From Stercoripulliclostridium_A sp045577735 (GTDB taxonomy: Bacteria; Bacillota; Clostridia; Christensenellales; DTU072): a stretch of 64,000 bases of DNA. Where the stretch lies: assembly GCA_045577735.1 (NCBI GenBank), contig JAZNIY010000008.1, positions 252,200 to 316,199 of the forward strand, written 5' to 3'. The translations under genes were made by a program, and so were the position numbers. Shown here in pieces: positions 33,466 to 42,416 of this stretch; within the stretch, counting starts at the first letter, position 1; every line of letters begins with the position of its first letter. Under the pieces are notes generated by a model. The model saw nothing but the letters and a program-made list of their open reading frames with translations. It did no database searches and was not told the DNA's origin.

Positions 33466-35007
33466 ATGAGTTCTATGGAGAAAACAGAAAATCTAACTAA
33501 GCCCAAAAGTTTTGTAAGCAGTAAAGAAAGTTGGGCTCTTGCTCTAGCCGGCCTAGGTCAAGGTATGATGTACTCTACTATGTCGAGTTACATTTCCGAC
33601 TTCTATATTAATATAATGGGTTTACCTCTTGTATTCGTTATGCTTCTAATGCTTCTTGCTCGTGTGTGGGATGCTATCAATGATCCCATGATGGGCATTA
33701 TAGTAGACAAGACCAAACCCACCAAAATGGGTAAGATGAAGCCCTATATCATTTTGTTTGCCATTCCAATTGCAGTGGCAACATTCCTAATGTTCTATGC
33801 TCCCGAGGGTTTTAACATTACTCAAAATATGATTTATGCGGGCGTAGTATATATCGCGTGGGGTATGTTGTATACTGCTGCAGACGTACCTTTCTGGGCA
33901 CTCCCCAACGTTATGACTCCCGATCCCGAAGAGCGTGGTGGTATCATCTCTTTTGCAAAGACCGTTAATGGTATTGGTAGTGCCGTTCCCATGGCAATCT
34001 TTATGATTCTAAGCTGGATTCCCTATTTTGCAGAGGGTGCAACTCTTCAAGCAGAAAAGCAAAAATATATGATTATTGCGCTAGTATGTTCCTTGTTGGG
34101 TACTGCTCTTTATCTACTTGCTTTCTTCTATCCAAAAGAGAGGGTTATCATACCTCCCAAGGCAAAGAGAGATCCCAACGAACCCGGCACCTTAAAGAGA
34201 TTGTTCAGTTGTAAGCCCCTTATGCTCGTAGTTCTTTGTGGAGTACTTTCCAGTGGTAGATATATGATGCAAGCGGCAGCAATTCACGTTGCACGTTACG
34301 CTTTCTATATTGGACACAGCCTTGAAGGCCTTGATGCGGTTGCTCGTCAACAAGCACTAAACGGCTCGGTTGGTACGGTATCCACCTTGTTCCAAATTTG
34401 TAGTGCAGTAGGTATGTTTGGCTCCATGCTGGCAATGCCCTTCCTTTACAAGAAATTCAACTATAAGCAAATCGTTATAGTATCCTGTCTAGGTGGCTTC
34501 GTAGCAAGTATTGCAACCACCGTGCTCGGCGCATGCTCCATCTTCACCGTTGCAAACTGGCTAGTATACCTAATGATCCCCTTTATTATCATTCAATGCA
34601 TACCTCTGGGAGCACTAAATATCACTATGTTTGCAATGATAGGCGACTCCCTCGACTATCTCGAATGGCAAACGGGCTTTAGAGATAACGCACTCGGCGC
34701 AGCTTGTCAATCATTCGTTAACAAACTCGGTAACGCCTTCGCAACCACCTTTATCGTTATTATGTACCTAATCGTTAATATCGATCCCGCTCAATCGGTT
34801 GCTCAAGAGGCAGTCAAGTCCGTTATGGATATGACCGGCGCACAAAGATTCGGTATGTTTGCGCTCGTATCTATTGTTCCCGGCATAAGCTTGTTACTCT
34901 GTGCACTTCCCATCTTCTTCTACGATATCGTGGGCGAAAAGAAGGAAAGAATTACGAGAGAACTCGACGTTATGCGTGCTGAAAAGGGTATAACCATAGA
35001 AGCATAG
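33466..35007 (+). CDS. GPH-family sugar:cation symporter, probable inositol importer
   Basis: Protein of 513 residues. The ATG at 33466 follows TGGAGAG; the upstream TTG is inside the leader. About 12 transmembrane helices are apparent. Family features are the N-terminal RVWDAINDPMMGIIVDKTK and later LDYLEWQTGFRDNALG, both typical of glycoside-pentoside-hexuronide:cation symporters. It is the first gene of an operon with iolB, iolD, iolE and iolG, so myo-inositol or a relative is the likely cargo. Confidence 0.88.
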   Translation: MSSMEKTENLTKPKSFVSSKESWALALAGLGQGMMYSTMSSYISDFYINIMGLPLVFVMLLMLLARVWDAINDPMMGIIVDKTKPTKMGKMKPYIILFAIPIAVATFLMFYAPEGFNITQNMIYAGVVYIAWGMLYTAADVPFWALPNVMTPDPEERGGIISFAKTVNGIGSAVPMAIFMILSWIPYFAEGATLQAEKQKYMIIALVCSLLGTALYLLAFFYPKERVIIPPKAKRDPNEPGTLKRLFSCKPLMLVVLCGVLSSGRYMMQAAAIHVARYAFYIGHSLEGLDAVARQQALNGSVGTVSTLFQICSAVGMFGSMLAMPFLYKKFNYKQIVIVSCLGGFVASIATTVLGACSIFTVANWLVYLMIPFIIIQCIPLGALNITMFAMIGDSLDYLEWQTGFRDNALGAACQSFVNKLGNAFATTFIVIMYLIVNIDPAQSVAQEAVKSVMDMTGAQRFGMFALVSIVPGISLLLCALPIFFYDIVGEKKERITRELDVMRAEKGITIEA

Positions 35008-35031
35008 TTAAAGCTACTTAAAGGAGTTATT

Positions 35032-35802
35032 ATGTACAAATATCCCAAATTCAAAGGCGGAAAACAGGTGTTGACTCGCGTATACGACAACACCAAAGAT
35101 ATGATGATGAATATCACGGCATATAACCTTAAAAAGGGTGAAAGCCTAACTCTCGGTGAGCCCAATATGGAAACGGCAGTTTTGCTACTCAAGGGCGACA
35201 TATCCTACTTCTACGACGAAAAGGAAGAGAGGGCAAGCCGTAGTGGTGTGTTTAGTGAATCTCCCACTTGCTTACACGTTTCAAAGGGCGTAGAAGTAAT
35301 CGTTGAGGCGCACGAATACTCCGAAATCTTGGTTCAATCCACCGAAAACGAGCGCGAATTCCCCTCGAAAATATATCGCAAAGAGGACATTTCTTCCTTC
35401 GTTTCCTGCGAGGGTAGATGGGAAAACACAGCCGTTCGCGACGTTGTTGATATTATTAATATCAAAGTAGCACCGTACTCCAATATGGTTCTTGGTGAAG
35501 TATATGCTCGTCAAGGCAGATGGTGGAGCTATATTCCTCACCATCATCCCCAACCCGAGGTATACTACTACAAGTTTGAACGCCCCGAAGGGTTTGGCGC
35601 TTGCTTCATTGGTGACAAGGCCTATACCATTAAAGATTGCTCGGTCGGTATGTTCCCCGGTGGCAAATCTCACGCACAAGTTACTGCTCCCGGCTACCCC
35701 ATGTATTGCGCTTGGATGATACGTCATCTACCCGGCGACCCGTGGGACAACACCCGTACCGATTTACCCGAATATGCTTGGTTATTAGAGGAGAATAAAT
35801 AA
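35032..35802 (+). CDS. iolB: 5-deoxy-glucuronate isomerase
   Basis: Protein of 256 residues behind AAGGAG. It converts 5-deoxy-D-glucuronate to 5-dehydro-2-deoxy-D-gluconate in inositol breakdown. The cupin has a metal-binding histidine cluster, WWSYIPHHHPQPEVYYYKFE, and a matching CSVGMFPGGKSHAQVTAPGYPMY region (the His of KSHAQ). Its stop overlaps the iolD start region (AATAATG). Confidence 0.92.
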   Translation: MYKYPKFKGGKQVLTRVYDNTKDMMMNITAYNLKKGESLTLGEPNMETAVLLLKGDISYFYDEKEERASRSGVFSESPTCLHVSKGVEVIVEAHEYSEILVQSTENEREFPSKIYRKEDISSFVSCEGRWENTAVRDVVDIINIKVAPYSNMVLGEVYARQGRWWSYIPHHHPQPEVYYYKFERPEGFGACFIGDKAYTIKDCSVGMFPGGKSHAQVTAPGYPMYCAWMIRHLPGDPWDNTRTDLPEYAWLLEENK

Positions 35803-37706
35803 TGAAAACAGTTAAAATGACAGTAGGCGAAGCCGTTATTAAGTTTTTGGACAATCAATACGTTTCCTTTGACGGAGTGGAAGAAAAGTTCGTTGAGGGC
35901 GTGTTTGCCGTATTTGGTCACGGATGCGTGCTGGGTATGGGCGAAGCGCTCGCTATGAGTGACCACAGCTTAAAGGTATATCAAGGCAAAAACGAGCAAG
36001 GTATGGCTCACGTTGCAATGAGCTATGCTAAACAAAACAATCGTCGCAAGATTATGCCTTGTATATCCAGTATTGGTCCCGGCGCGGCAAATATGATTAC
36101 CGCGGCAGCCTGTGCAACGGTAAACAACATACCTTTATTGCTCCTTCCCGGCGACACCTACGCTACGCGTAGACCCGACCCCGTACTCCAACAATTGGAG
36201 CAACCTTACAACCTTAATATTACTACTAACGACGCCTACAAGGCTGTTACCAGATACTTCGATCGTATAACTCGTCCCGAGATTTTGGAAAGTGCGTTGA
36301 ATAACGCAATGCGCGCACTTCTAGATACTGCACACACCGGTGCCGTATGCATCGCAATGCCCCAAGACGTTCAAGGTGAAACCTATGATTTCCCCGCAAG
36401 AATGTTCGAAAAAAGGGTACGCCGTATAACTCGCCCGGTTGCAGTAGCAGAAGAGATAGAGGAGGCCATAGAGCTAATTAAAGAGGCAAAGCGCCCCTTG
36501 GTAATAGTTGGTGGTGGTGCTAGATACAGCGAAGCAGGGGAGGTTATAGAGGAGTTTTGCGCTAGATACAATATTCCCTTTGCAGAAACCCAAGCCGGCA
36601 AGTCAACCATAAGTGCTTCTTCCCCATACTACCTAGGTGGACTGGGAGTTACCGGCAACGGATGCGCTAACCAAGTTGCGCTAAGAGCCGACCTCATAAT
36701 TGGCCTAGGCACTCGCTTTACCGACTTTACAACAGCCTCCAAGACCTTGTTTAACGAGAAAGCCAAGGTGGTTACCATCAACACCTCCACCTTCCACGGA
36801 GCAAAGATGAATGCAACCATGGTAACCGGTGACGTAAAAGCAACCTTGAAGGTTATCTCCGACTCACTAGAAGGCTACGAGAGTGCCTACGTTGACGAGT
36901 ACACGAGGGCACAAGAGTGGTGGAAGGAAGAAATGGCAAGACTAACCTCCATTAAGTACAGCGACACCCTAGTACCCGAAGTTAAAGCACTTACTCCCAC
37001 CACGATGCAAGACTTTATTGAAGCACATGGTGGTGCAATTCCCCAAACGACAGCTCTTGGCATCGTAAGAGAGTGCATTCCAAGTGAAGCCATAGTAGTA
37101 GGCGCCGCCGGTTCACTCCCCGGCGACATGCAAAGAATGTGGGAAACCGAAAGTTTGTATACCTATAATATGGAGTATGGTTACTCTTGTATGGGATATG
37201 AAATACAAGGAGCACTTGGAAGCAAGCTCGCTTGCCCCAAGAGAGAGGTTTATGCAATGTGTGGTGACGGCTCCTACCTAATGCTACACAGCGAACTTGT
37301 AACTGCAATGCAAGAGGGCGTCAAAATCAACGTACTCCTCTTTGATAACGGTGGCTTTGGATGCATTAACAACCTTCAAATGGGCAAGGGCATAAAGAGT
37401 CTTGCTACCGAATTCCGTTACGGAGCAAAGGCAGACACTCCCTTTGTTCCCGTCAACTACGCTATGAGCGCAAGCGGATACGGCTTAAAGACCTATTCGG
37501 TAAAGACGGAAGAGGAATTAAAGGAAGCACTAGAGGACGCACTCAAACAAAAGGTATCCACCCTAATCGACATCAAGGTATTACCCAAGACCATGACCGA
37601 CGGATATGAAGGTGGCTTCTGGCAATGTGGCGTAACCCATAATCCAAGGAACAAAAAGCAACAAGAAGCACTCGATGAACTTCTTGAAAACATTAAAAGA
37701 TACTAA
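35802..37706 (+). CDS. iolD: 3D-(3,5/4)-trihydroxycyclohexane-1,2-dione hydrolase
   Basis: Protein of 634 residues, normal length, a thiamine diphosphate enzyme that opens the ring of the inositol intermediate. It has the N-terminal ThDP-family half (FGHGCVLGMGEAL, ISSIGPGAANMITAAA), a central domain (VIVGGGARYSEAG) and the ThDP-binding GDGSYLMLHSELVTAMQEG with NNGGFGCINNLQ. It lies between iolB and iolE. Confidence 0.95.
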   Translation: MKTVKMTVGEAVIKFLDNQYVSFDGVEEKFVEGVFAVFGHGCVLGMGEALAMSDHSLKVYQGKNEQGMAHVAMSYAKQNNRRKIMPCISSIGPGAANMITAAACATVNNIPLLLLPGDTYATRRPDPVLQQLEQPYNLNITTNDAYKAVTRYFDRITRPEILESALNNAMRALLDTAHTGAVCIAMPQDVQGETYDFPARMFEKRVRRITRPVAVAEEIEEAIELIKEAKRPLVIVGGGARYSEAGEVIEEFCARYNIPFAETQAGKSTISASSPYYLGGLGVTGNGCANQVALRADLIIGLGTRFTDFTTASKTLFNEKAKVVTINTSTFHGAKMNATMVTGDVKATLKVISDSLEGYESAYVDEYTRAQEWWKEEMARLTSIKYSDTLVPEVKALTPTTMQDFIEAHGGAIPQTTALGIVRECIPSEAIVVGAAGSLPGDMQRMWETESLYTYNMEYGYSCMGYEIQGALGSKLACPKREVYAMCGDGSYLMLHSELVTAMQEGVKINVLLFDNGGFGCINNLQMGKGIKSLATEFRYGAKADTPFVPVNYAMSASGYGLKTYSVKTEEELKEALEDALKQKVSTLIDIKVLPKTMTDGYEGGFWQCGVTHNPRNKKQQEALDELLENIKRY

Positions 37707-37724
37707 TACTTGCGAGGTAAAATT

Positions 37725-38624
37725 ATGCTAGACAAAAAGAAAATTAAACTTGGTATTGCACCCATCGGTTGGACCAATGACGATATGCCCGATCTCGGTG
37801 CCGAAGTAACCTTTGAGCAATGCGTAAGCGAAATGGCGCTTGCCGGATACAAAGGCTGTGAAATCGGCAACAAGTATCCCAACAAAATAAATACGCTAAG
37901 ACGTGCATTGAATCTTAGAAAGTTAAAGATAGCAAACTGCTGGTTTTCCAGCTTCATTCTAACCAAGCCCTTCTACGAAGTAGAAACGGACTTCCGTGCA
38001 AAGTGCAAATTCCTAAAGGCAATGGGCGCAAAGGTTATTGGCATAAGTGAACAAAGCTACTCCATTCAAGGACAAATGGAAACCCCCGTTTTCGAAAAGA
38101 AATACGTTATGAACGATGACGAATGGGCACTAATGTTCAAGGCAGTAAACCGTCTTGGTGAAATTGCTTTAACCGAATACGGCATTAATCTTACATACCA
38201 TCACCATATGGGAACGGTTATACAAACCGAAGCTGAAATCGACAAGTTTATGGCCGGTACCGATCCCAACTTCGTAAGCCTACTCTTTGATAGTGGTCAC
38301 CTTGCATATTGTGGTGAAGATTATATGAGAGTGCTTCGCAAGTATATTGGTAGAATTAAGCACGTTCACTTGAAGGATATCCGTCCCGACGTTGTAGCAG
38401 AGGTTAAGAGAAACCATCTTTCCTTCTTGCAAGGGGTAAGAAAGGGCACCTTTACCGTTCCCGGTGACGGAAGCATCGACTTTGCTCCCATCTTTGAAGT
38501 CATTGCAAAGTCCGACTATGAAGGTTGGCTACTAGTTGAAGCAGAACAAGATCCTCAAATTGCTAACCCCTTGGAGTATGCAATCAAAGCAAGAAAATAT
38601 ATTAAACAAATTGGTAAAATCTAA
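37725..38624 (+). CDS. iolE: myo-inosose-2 dehydratase
   Basis: Protein of 299 residues. The ATG at 37725 follows GAGGTAAAA; the upstream TTG start is not needed. It dehydrates 2-keto-myo-inositol. The sugar-isomerase-type TIM barrel begins IKLGIAPIGWTNDDMPDLG, typical of IolE, with metal-ligand stretches TYHHHMGT, LLFDSGHLAY, HVHLKDIR and WLLVEAEQDP. Confidence 0.94.
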   Translation: MLDKKKIKLGIAPIGWTNDDMPDLGAEVTFEQCVSEMALAGYKGCEIGNKYPNKINTLRRALNLRKLKIANCWFSSFILTKPFYEVETDFRAKCKFLKAMGAKVIGISEQSYSIQGQMETPVFEKKYVMNDDEWALMFKAVNRLGEIALTEYGINLTYHHHMGTVIQTEAEIDKFMAGTDPNFVSLLFDSGHLAYCGEDYMRVLRKYIGRIKHVHLKDIRPDVVAEVKRNHLSFLQGVRKGTFTVPGDGSIDFAPIFEVIAKSDYEGWLLVEAEQDPQIANPLEYAIKARKYIKQIGKI

Positions 38625-38648
38625 CCACTCGAGAAGGAGAATAAAGCT

Positions 38649-39674
38649 ATGATGAACATTGGTATCATTGGTGCAGGCAGAATCGGTAAGGTTCACGGAG
38701 AATCCGTTATGAGATTTGTTAAAAACGCCACCGTTAAGGCAATCGCCGATCCCTTTATGAACAATCAAACCATTGCTTGGGCAAAGGAAATGGGTATAAA
38801 TGAAATCTATACCGATTATCATAAAATCTTGGAAGACAAGGACATCGACATAGTTCTTATTTGTTCTTCTACCGACACCCACTCCAAGATTAGCTTGGAA
38901 GCAATCGAGGCAGGCAAACACATCTTCTGCGAAAAGCCCATCGACCACGACGTTAATAAGATTAAAGAGGTTATGGAAGCGCTAAAGAAGTCTAACGTTA
39001 AGTATCAAGTGGGCTTCAATCGTCGCTTTGACCACAACTTTATGGCAGCACGCGAAGCAGTAAAAGCCGGCAAGATAGGGGACCTCAATATCCTAAAGAT
39101 TTGCTCACGCGACCCTGGTGCACCTCCTGTAAGCTATATTAAAGTAAGTGGTGGTATCTTCCTTGATATGACCATTCACGATTTCGATATGGTAAGATTT
39201 ATGAGTGGTGACGAAGTTGAAGAAGTATACGCTATTGGTGGCGTACTCGTCGATCCCGCTATTGGTGAAGCAGGCGATATCGATACTGCTATTATTACCT
39301 TAAAGCTAAAGAGTGGTGCACTCGCAGTAATAGATAACTGCCGTAGAGCAACCTATGGTTATGACCAAAGAGTGGAAGCTTTCGGTAGCCTAGGTCAAGT
39401 AGCGATTGGCAACGATACCGACTCTCTTGCAGTTATATCCAACGCAGACGGCGTTACTGCAGAAAAACCCAAGCTATTCTTCCTCGAAAGATACATGGGT
39501 GCCTATACTGCAGAAGTTAACAGCTTTATACAAGCAGTACAAAACGATACTCCCACCGAAGTTGGTGTAGTAGATGGCCTAAAGCCCGTTCTAATTGGAC
39601 TGGCAGCAAAACTCTCACTCAAAGAAAATCGTCCCGTAAAGATTGCAGAAATAGAAGCACAATACGGACTATAA
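38649..39674 (+). CDS. iolG: inositol 2-dehydrogenase
   Basis: Protein of 341 residues behind GAGAAGGAG. It is the NAD-dependent first step of inositol catabolism. The Rossmann fold starts NIGIIGAGRIGKVHGES; the signature CEKPID and the catalytic-region FLDMTIHDFDMVR (Lys of EKP, Asp/His of HDFD) are present. It is the last gene of the operon, before a terminator. iolC, iolJ, iolA and an iolR regulator are not in the window. Confidence 0.94.
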   Translation: MMNIGIIGAGRIGKVHGESVMRFVKNATVKAIADPFMNNQTIAWAKEMGINEIYTDYHKILEDKDIDIVLICSSTDTHSKISLEAIEAGKHIFCEKPIDHDVNKIKEVMEALKKSNVKYQVGFNRRFDHNFMAAREAVKAGKIGDLNILKICSRDPGAPPVSYIKVSGGIFLDMTIHDFDMVRFMSGDEVEEVYAIGGVLVDPAIGEAGDIDTAIITLKLKSGALAVIDNCRRATYGYDQRVEAFGSLGQVAIGNDTDSLAVISNADGVTAEKPKLFFLERYMGAYTAEVNSFIQAVQNDTPTEVGVVDGLKPVLIGLAAKLSLKENRPVKIAEIEAQYGL

Positions 39675-39690
39675 TATCCCAAAATACTAA

Positions 39691-39726
39691 AACAAAGCGC
39701 CCAGAATGTTCTTTTGGGCGTTTTTA
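39691..39726 (+). terminator. terminator of the inositol operon
   Basis: CGCCCA (39698-39703) pairs with TGGGCG (39715-39720), followed by TTTTT. Confidence 0.88.
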
Positions 39727-39739
39727 GGAGTATGACAAT

Positions 39740-40675
39740 ATGCCTAATTTAATAACTCATATTTGGTTTGGAAAGGAAGTTCTAAAGAAGATGGACCCTG
39801 CTCTTGCAAACAAAATTTTGGAGCATAAAGACGCCTTTATTCTTGGCAACATGGGACCGGACTTTATGTACGCTATTAGAGAGCTTGGCTTCCCAACGCG
39901 TTCCTATCCCAACTCCCTTCACCACAACTACCAATGCGCTACCTTTACGGCAATAGCAAACTATTTGCACAATAAGGATAACCCCATTGCTTTTAGTTAC
40001 GCTATGGGTATGCTTTGCCACTACGTAGCAGACAAGAACTTGCACTCCTTCGTAAACGCACTTTGCGAGGGCTTTGTTTCTAAGGAGCTTGACGGCAAGG
40101 CAAATCCCTATGCGCACGGCTTTATTGAAAGCGCAATAGACACCCACATTATTACCGAGAGAATGGGTGTGTCCAATCCCAACAAATACTATCCCGATCG
40201 TGATTTACGTTCCAAGCGTAAGACTCGCCTTGCGATAGGTAAGATGTTCGTTGACTGCGTGGACGAGGTGCACGGCTACAAGATTAAGCCTTGGCAAGCC
40301 AGCTTGTCCTTTGAGTTGACGAGGCTCTTTATATGGTTTGCAAACGATCCTCACGGCATAAGACACCCCTTGGTTAGAAAAATTGAGGACTGGGTTATGG
40401 GAGGCACGATGCAAGTAACTGCACTAATGCGCCCACCCGTCAAATACGAAGAGATAGACTATCTAAACTTTAAGCACGCACCCTACAGAAAGGTAAGAAA
40501 CGAAGAAGAGTTAACCAATCGTGATGCTATGCAAATTTTGGATAGTGCGATCGAGGAAGTTGTAAGCGACTATATCCCCGAATTCTATTCGGCAATATGT
40601 TCGGGCACTCCCCTTACCCACAATAAGTACGATATTAATTACGAGGGATTAAGGGCAGGCAACGACCTAAAATAG
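39740..40675 (+). CDS. zinc-dependent phospholipase C-like protein
   Basis: Protein of 311 residues behind TAGGAG. It is an alpha-helical protein with the spaced His/Asp pattern of the zinc phospholipase C family: THIWFGKEV, LGNMGPDFMY, SLHHNYQ, GMLCHYVADKNLHSFV and FIESAIDTHI. No signal peptide is visible, so it appears cytosolic, and its substrate is unknown. It is 9 bp upstream of the FAD reductase gene, probably one operon. Confidence 0.8.
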   Translation: MPNLITHIWFGKEVLKKMDPALANKILEHKDAFILGNMGPDFMYAIRELGFPTRSYPNSLHHNYQCATFTAIANYLHNKDNPIAFSYAMGMLCHYVADKNLHSFVNALCEGFVSKELDGKANPYAHGFIESAIDTHIITERMGVSNPNKYYPDRDLRSKRKTRLAIGKMFVDCVDEVHGYKIKPWQASLSFELTRLFIWFANDPHGIRHPLVRKIEDWVMGGTMQVTALMRPPVKYEEIDYLNFKHAPYRKVRNEEELTNRDAMQILDSAIEEVVSDYIPEFYSAICSGTPLTHNKYDINYEGLRAGNDLK

Positions 40676-40684
40676 GAGGAAAGT

Positions 40685-42022
40685 ATGGAACAAAACCTTT
40701 ATGACGTAGTAGTAATAGGCTCGGCAACAAGCGGGGCTTGGTTTGCTAGGAGAATGGCAGAAAAGGGTTATAAGGTAAAAGTAATAGAAAAGCTAAGCCG
40801 TGAGAAGCTTGGCAGACGTCTTGATATATTCCACGTAGCAAAGCGCGAATTTGAGCGTTTTGGGTTGCCCGTTGTAGGTGAAGGGGATGCTGAATACGCT
40901 TTTAGTTTTGATGAAACGTTGACTTCATCTCCCTACAATCGTCACCCCAAAGTAACTCGCGACACCATTGTTGGAATGCACATGGCAGAGTACATATTGC
41001 TTATGAACAAGTACGCAATCGAAGCTGGCGCAGAGATTGAGTACGAAGCGCCGTTCAAAGAATTCATAATTGAGGACGGTGTTATAAAGGGCGTAAAATA
41101 CGGCGAAGGCAAAGAGGTTTACGCACGCACGGTAGTGGACTGCTCTGGTGTGGAATCAGAGCCTCGTAGGTCCCTTCCCGAGGGTTATGGAGTGGAAACT
41201 TTTGAGGTTACCCCGGAAGACAAATTCTACGTAATTTTGCGTTACGTTAAATTCCTTGGGGAGAAGCCGGCCCTAAACGGATGGCCTTTCTATAAGACGT
41301 GGATAGCACCTTGTGCCGATCCCGATGGGGCAATTATAGGAATAGGTGCTTGCCACAGTTACGAGTATGCCGAAGAGGTATACGCCCAGTTTGAAAAGGA
41401 TATTGAAATTCCTCCCTACGAACTTACGCGCATAGAGCGTGGCACCACTCCTTATACCCGTCCTCCTTACAGCTTTGTAGGAGATAACTTTATCGTTAGT
41501 GGTGACTCTGCTTGTCTAACCAAGCCCAATAACGGAGAGGGCGTTACCAGCAGTATGGTACAAATGGAAATCGCCACCGAGGTTTTGGACAAAGCCTTAA
41601 AGGCCGGCGATACCTCTAAGGAAGCACTCTGGGAGATAAACGTAGAGTACAACAAGAAGCAGGGCGCCGACTTTGCTTTCACCAGAGCCATCCTTACTAA
41701 GGCGGTGAACGCTACTCGCGACGAGTTCGAATTTTTCTTTGAAAAAGACATAATCTTCAATGAGAAATTCCTTAACGGTGCAGCCGAAGGTCCCGAAATT
41801 AAAATGTCCATAACCGATATTTGGGATATCGTAAAAGGGGTTTTAGGAGGACTAATCTCCAAGAAATTGTCTTGGTCCACCATTAAGTATCTTCTTGAAG
41901 GATTATCTCTCGGTGGACGTTTAAAAGCCCATTACCTTGCATTCCCCAAGACTCCCGAAACCTATAACGAGTGGTTAGTAGTTAGCTCGGATTTGTGGAA
42001 TTTGGTTGGCAAAATGAAATAA
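40685..42022 (+). CDS. FAD-dependent oxidoreductase, geranylgeranyl-reductase-like
   Basis: Protein of 445 residues behind TAGGAGGAAAG. The FAD-binding N-terminus is DVVVIGSATSGAWFARRMAEKG, in which the GxGxxG pattern has become GSATSG. VVDCSGVES, NFIVSGDSACLTKPNNGEG and the downstream helix are typical of the FixC/geranylgeranyl reductase superfamily. It may reduce a polyprenyl chain or another lipid; the substrate is not known. Repeat R7 begins on its stop codon. Confidence 0.82.
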   Translation: MEQNLYDVVVIGSATSGAWFARRMAEKGYKVKVIEKLSREKLGRRLDIFHVAKREFERFGLPVVGEGDAEYAFSFDETLTSSPYNRHPKVTRDTIVGMHMAEYILLMNKYAIEAGAEIEYEAPFKEFIIEDGVIKGVKYGEGKEVYARTVVDCSGVESEPRRSLPEGYGVETFEVTPEDKFYVILRYVKFLGEKPALNGWPFYKTWIAPCADPDGAIIGIGACHSYEYAEEVYAQFEKDIEIPPYELTRIERGTTPYTRPPYSFVGDNFIVSGDSACLTKPNNGEGVTSSMVQMEIATEVLDKALKAGDTSKEALWEINVEYNKKQGADFAFTRAILTKAVNATRDEFEFFFEKDIIFNEKFLNGAAEGPEIKMSITDIWDIVKGVLGGLISKKLSWSTIKYLLEGLSLGGRLKAHYLAFPKTPETYNEWLVVSSDLWNLVGKMK

Positions 42023-42145
42023 AACGCGTTATTTTAGCGAACAACTTCACAAAACAAGAGCCTCCCTCGGTCGTTTACGAGTAGTAAAGTCCCGTCGGTA
42101 GGCTCTTTTGTTTTGCTTCGTTCTTCATCTAAACTAACGCGTTTT
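42021..42145 (+). repeat. nested palindromic element, copy R7
   Basis: Outer arms AAAACGCGTTA/TAACGCGTTTT, then TTTAG/CTAAA (compensating for TTTGG/CCAAA of R6). The middle stem is AGAGCCTCC with GGTAGGCTCT. The core is CGGTCGTTTACGAGTAGTAA. It begins on the reductase stop codon. Confidence 0.9.
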
Positions 42146-42175
42146 AAGAGGCACCACAATAACACTAAAACAAAC

Positions 42176-42299
42176 CACCGCGCATTTTAGCGCTATACTT
42201 CACTAAAACAAGAGTCCCTTCGGGGCGCAGTACGAGTAGTACAGCAACCCCTCGGTTTTTTTCTTTTCCTTCGCCTAGCATCTAAATAAACGTGTTTTT
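42176..42299 (+). repeat. nested palindromic element, copy R8 (core type B)
   Basis: Left arm ACCGCGCATTTTAGCG, right arm CTAAATAAACGTGTTTTT (less well paired). The core is GGCGCAGTACGAGTAGTACAG. It follows R7 after 30 bp. The rest up to 42416 holds a terminator and nothing else. Confidence 0.8.
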
Positions 42300-42371
42300 A
42301 TTCGCGCAGGTACTTTTTTGTTGCAAGAAAAAAAATAAAGCCCATCCACTTTTTTGTTTATAGTTTAAAAG

Positions 42372-42403
42372 AAAAAAAGAGAGCCATTTCGGCTCTCTTT
42401 TAC
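42372..42403 (-). terminator. bidirectional terminator
   Basis: AAAGAGAGCC/GGCTCTCTTT stem with A-run and T-run on either side. It ends the minus-strand gene at 42417. Confidence 0.85.
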
Positions 42404-42416
42404 GTTGAATGATTTC

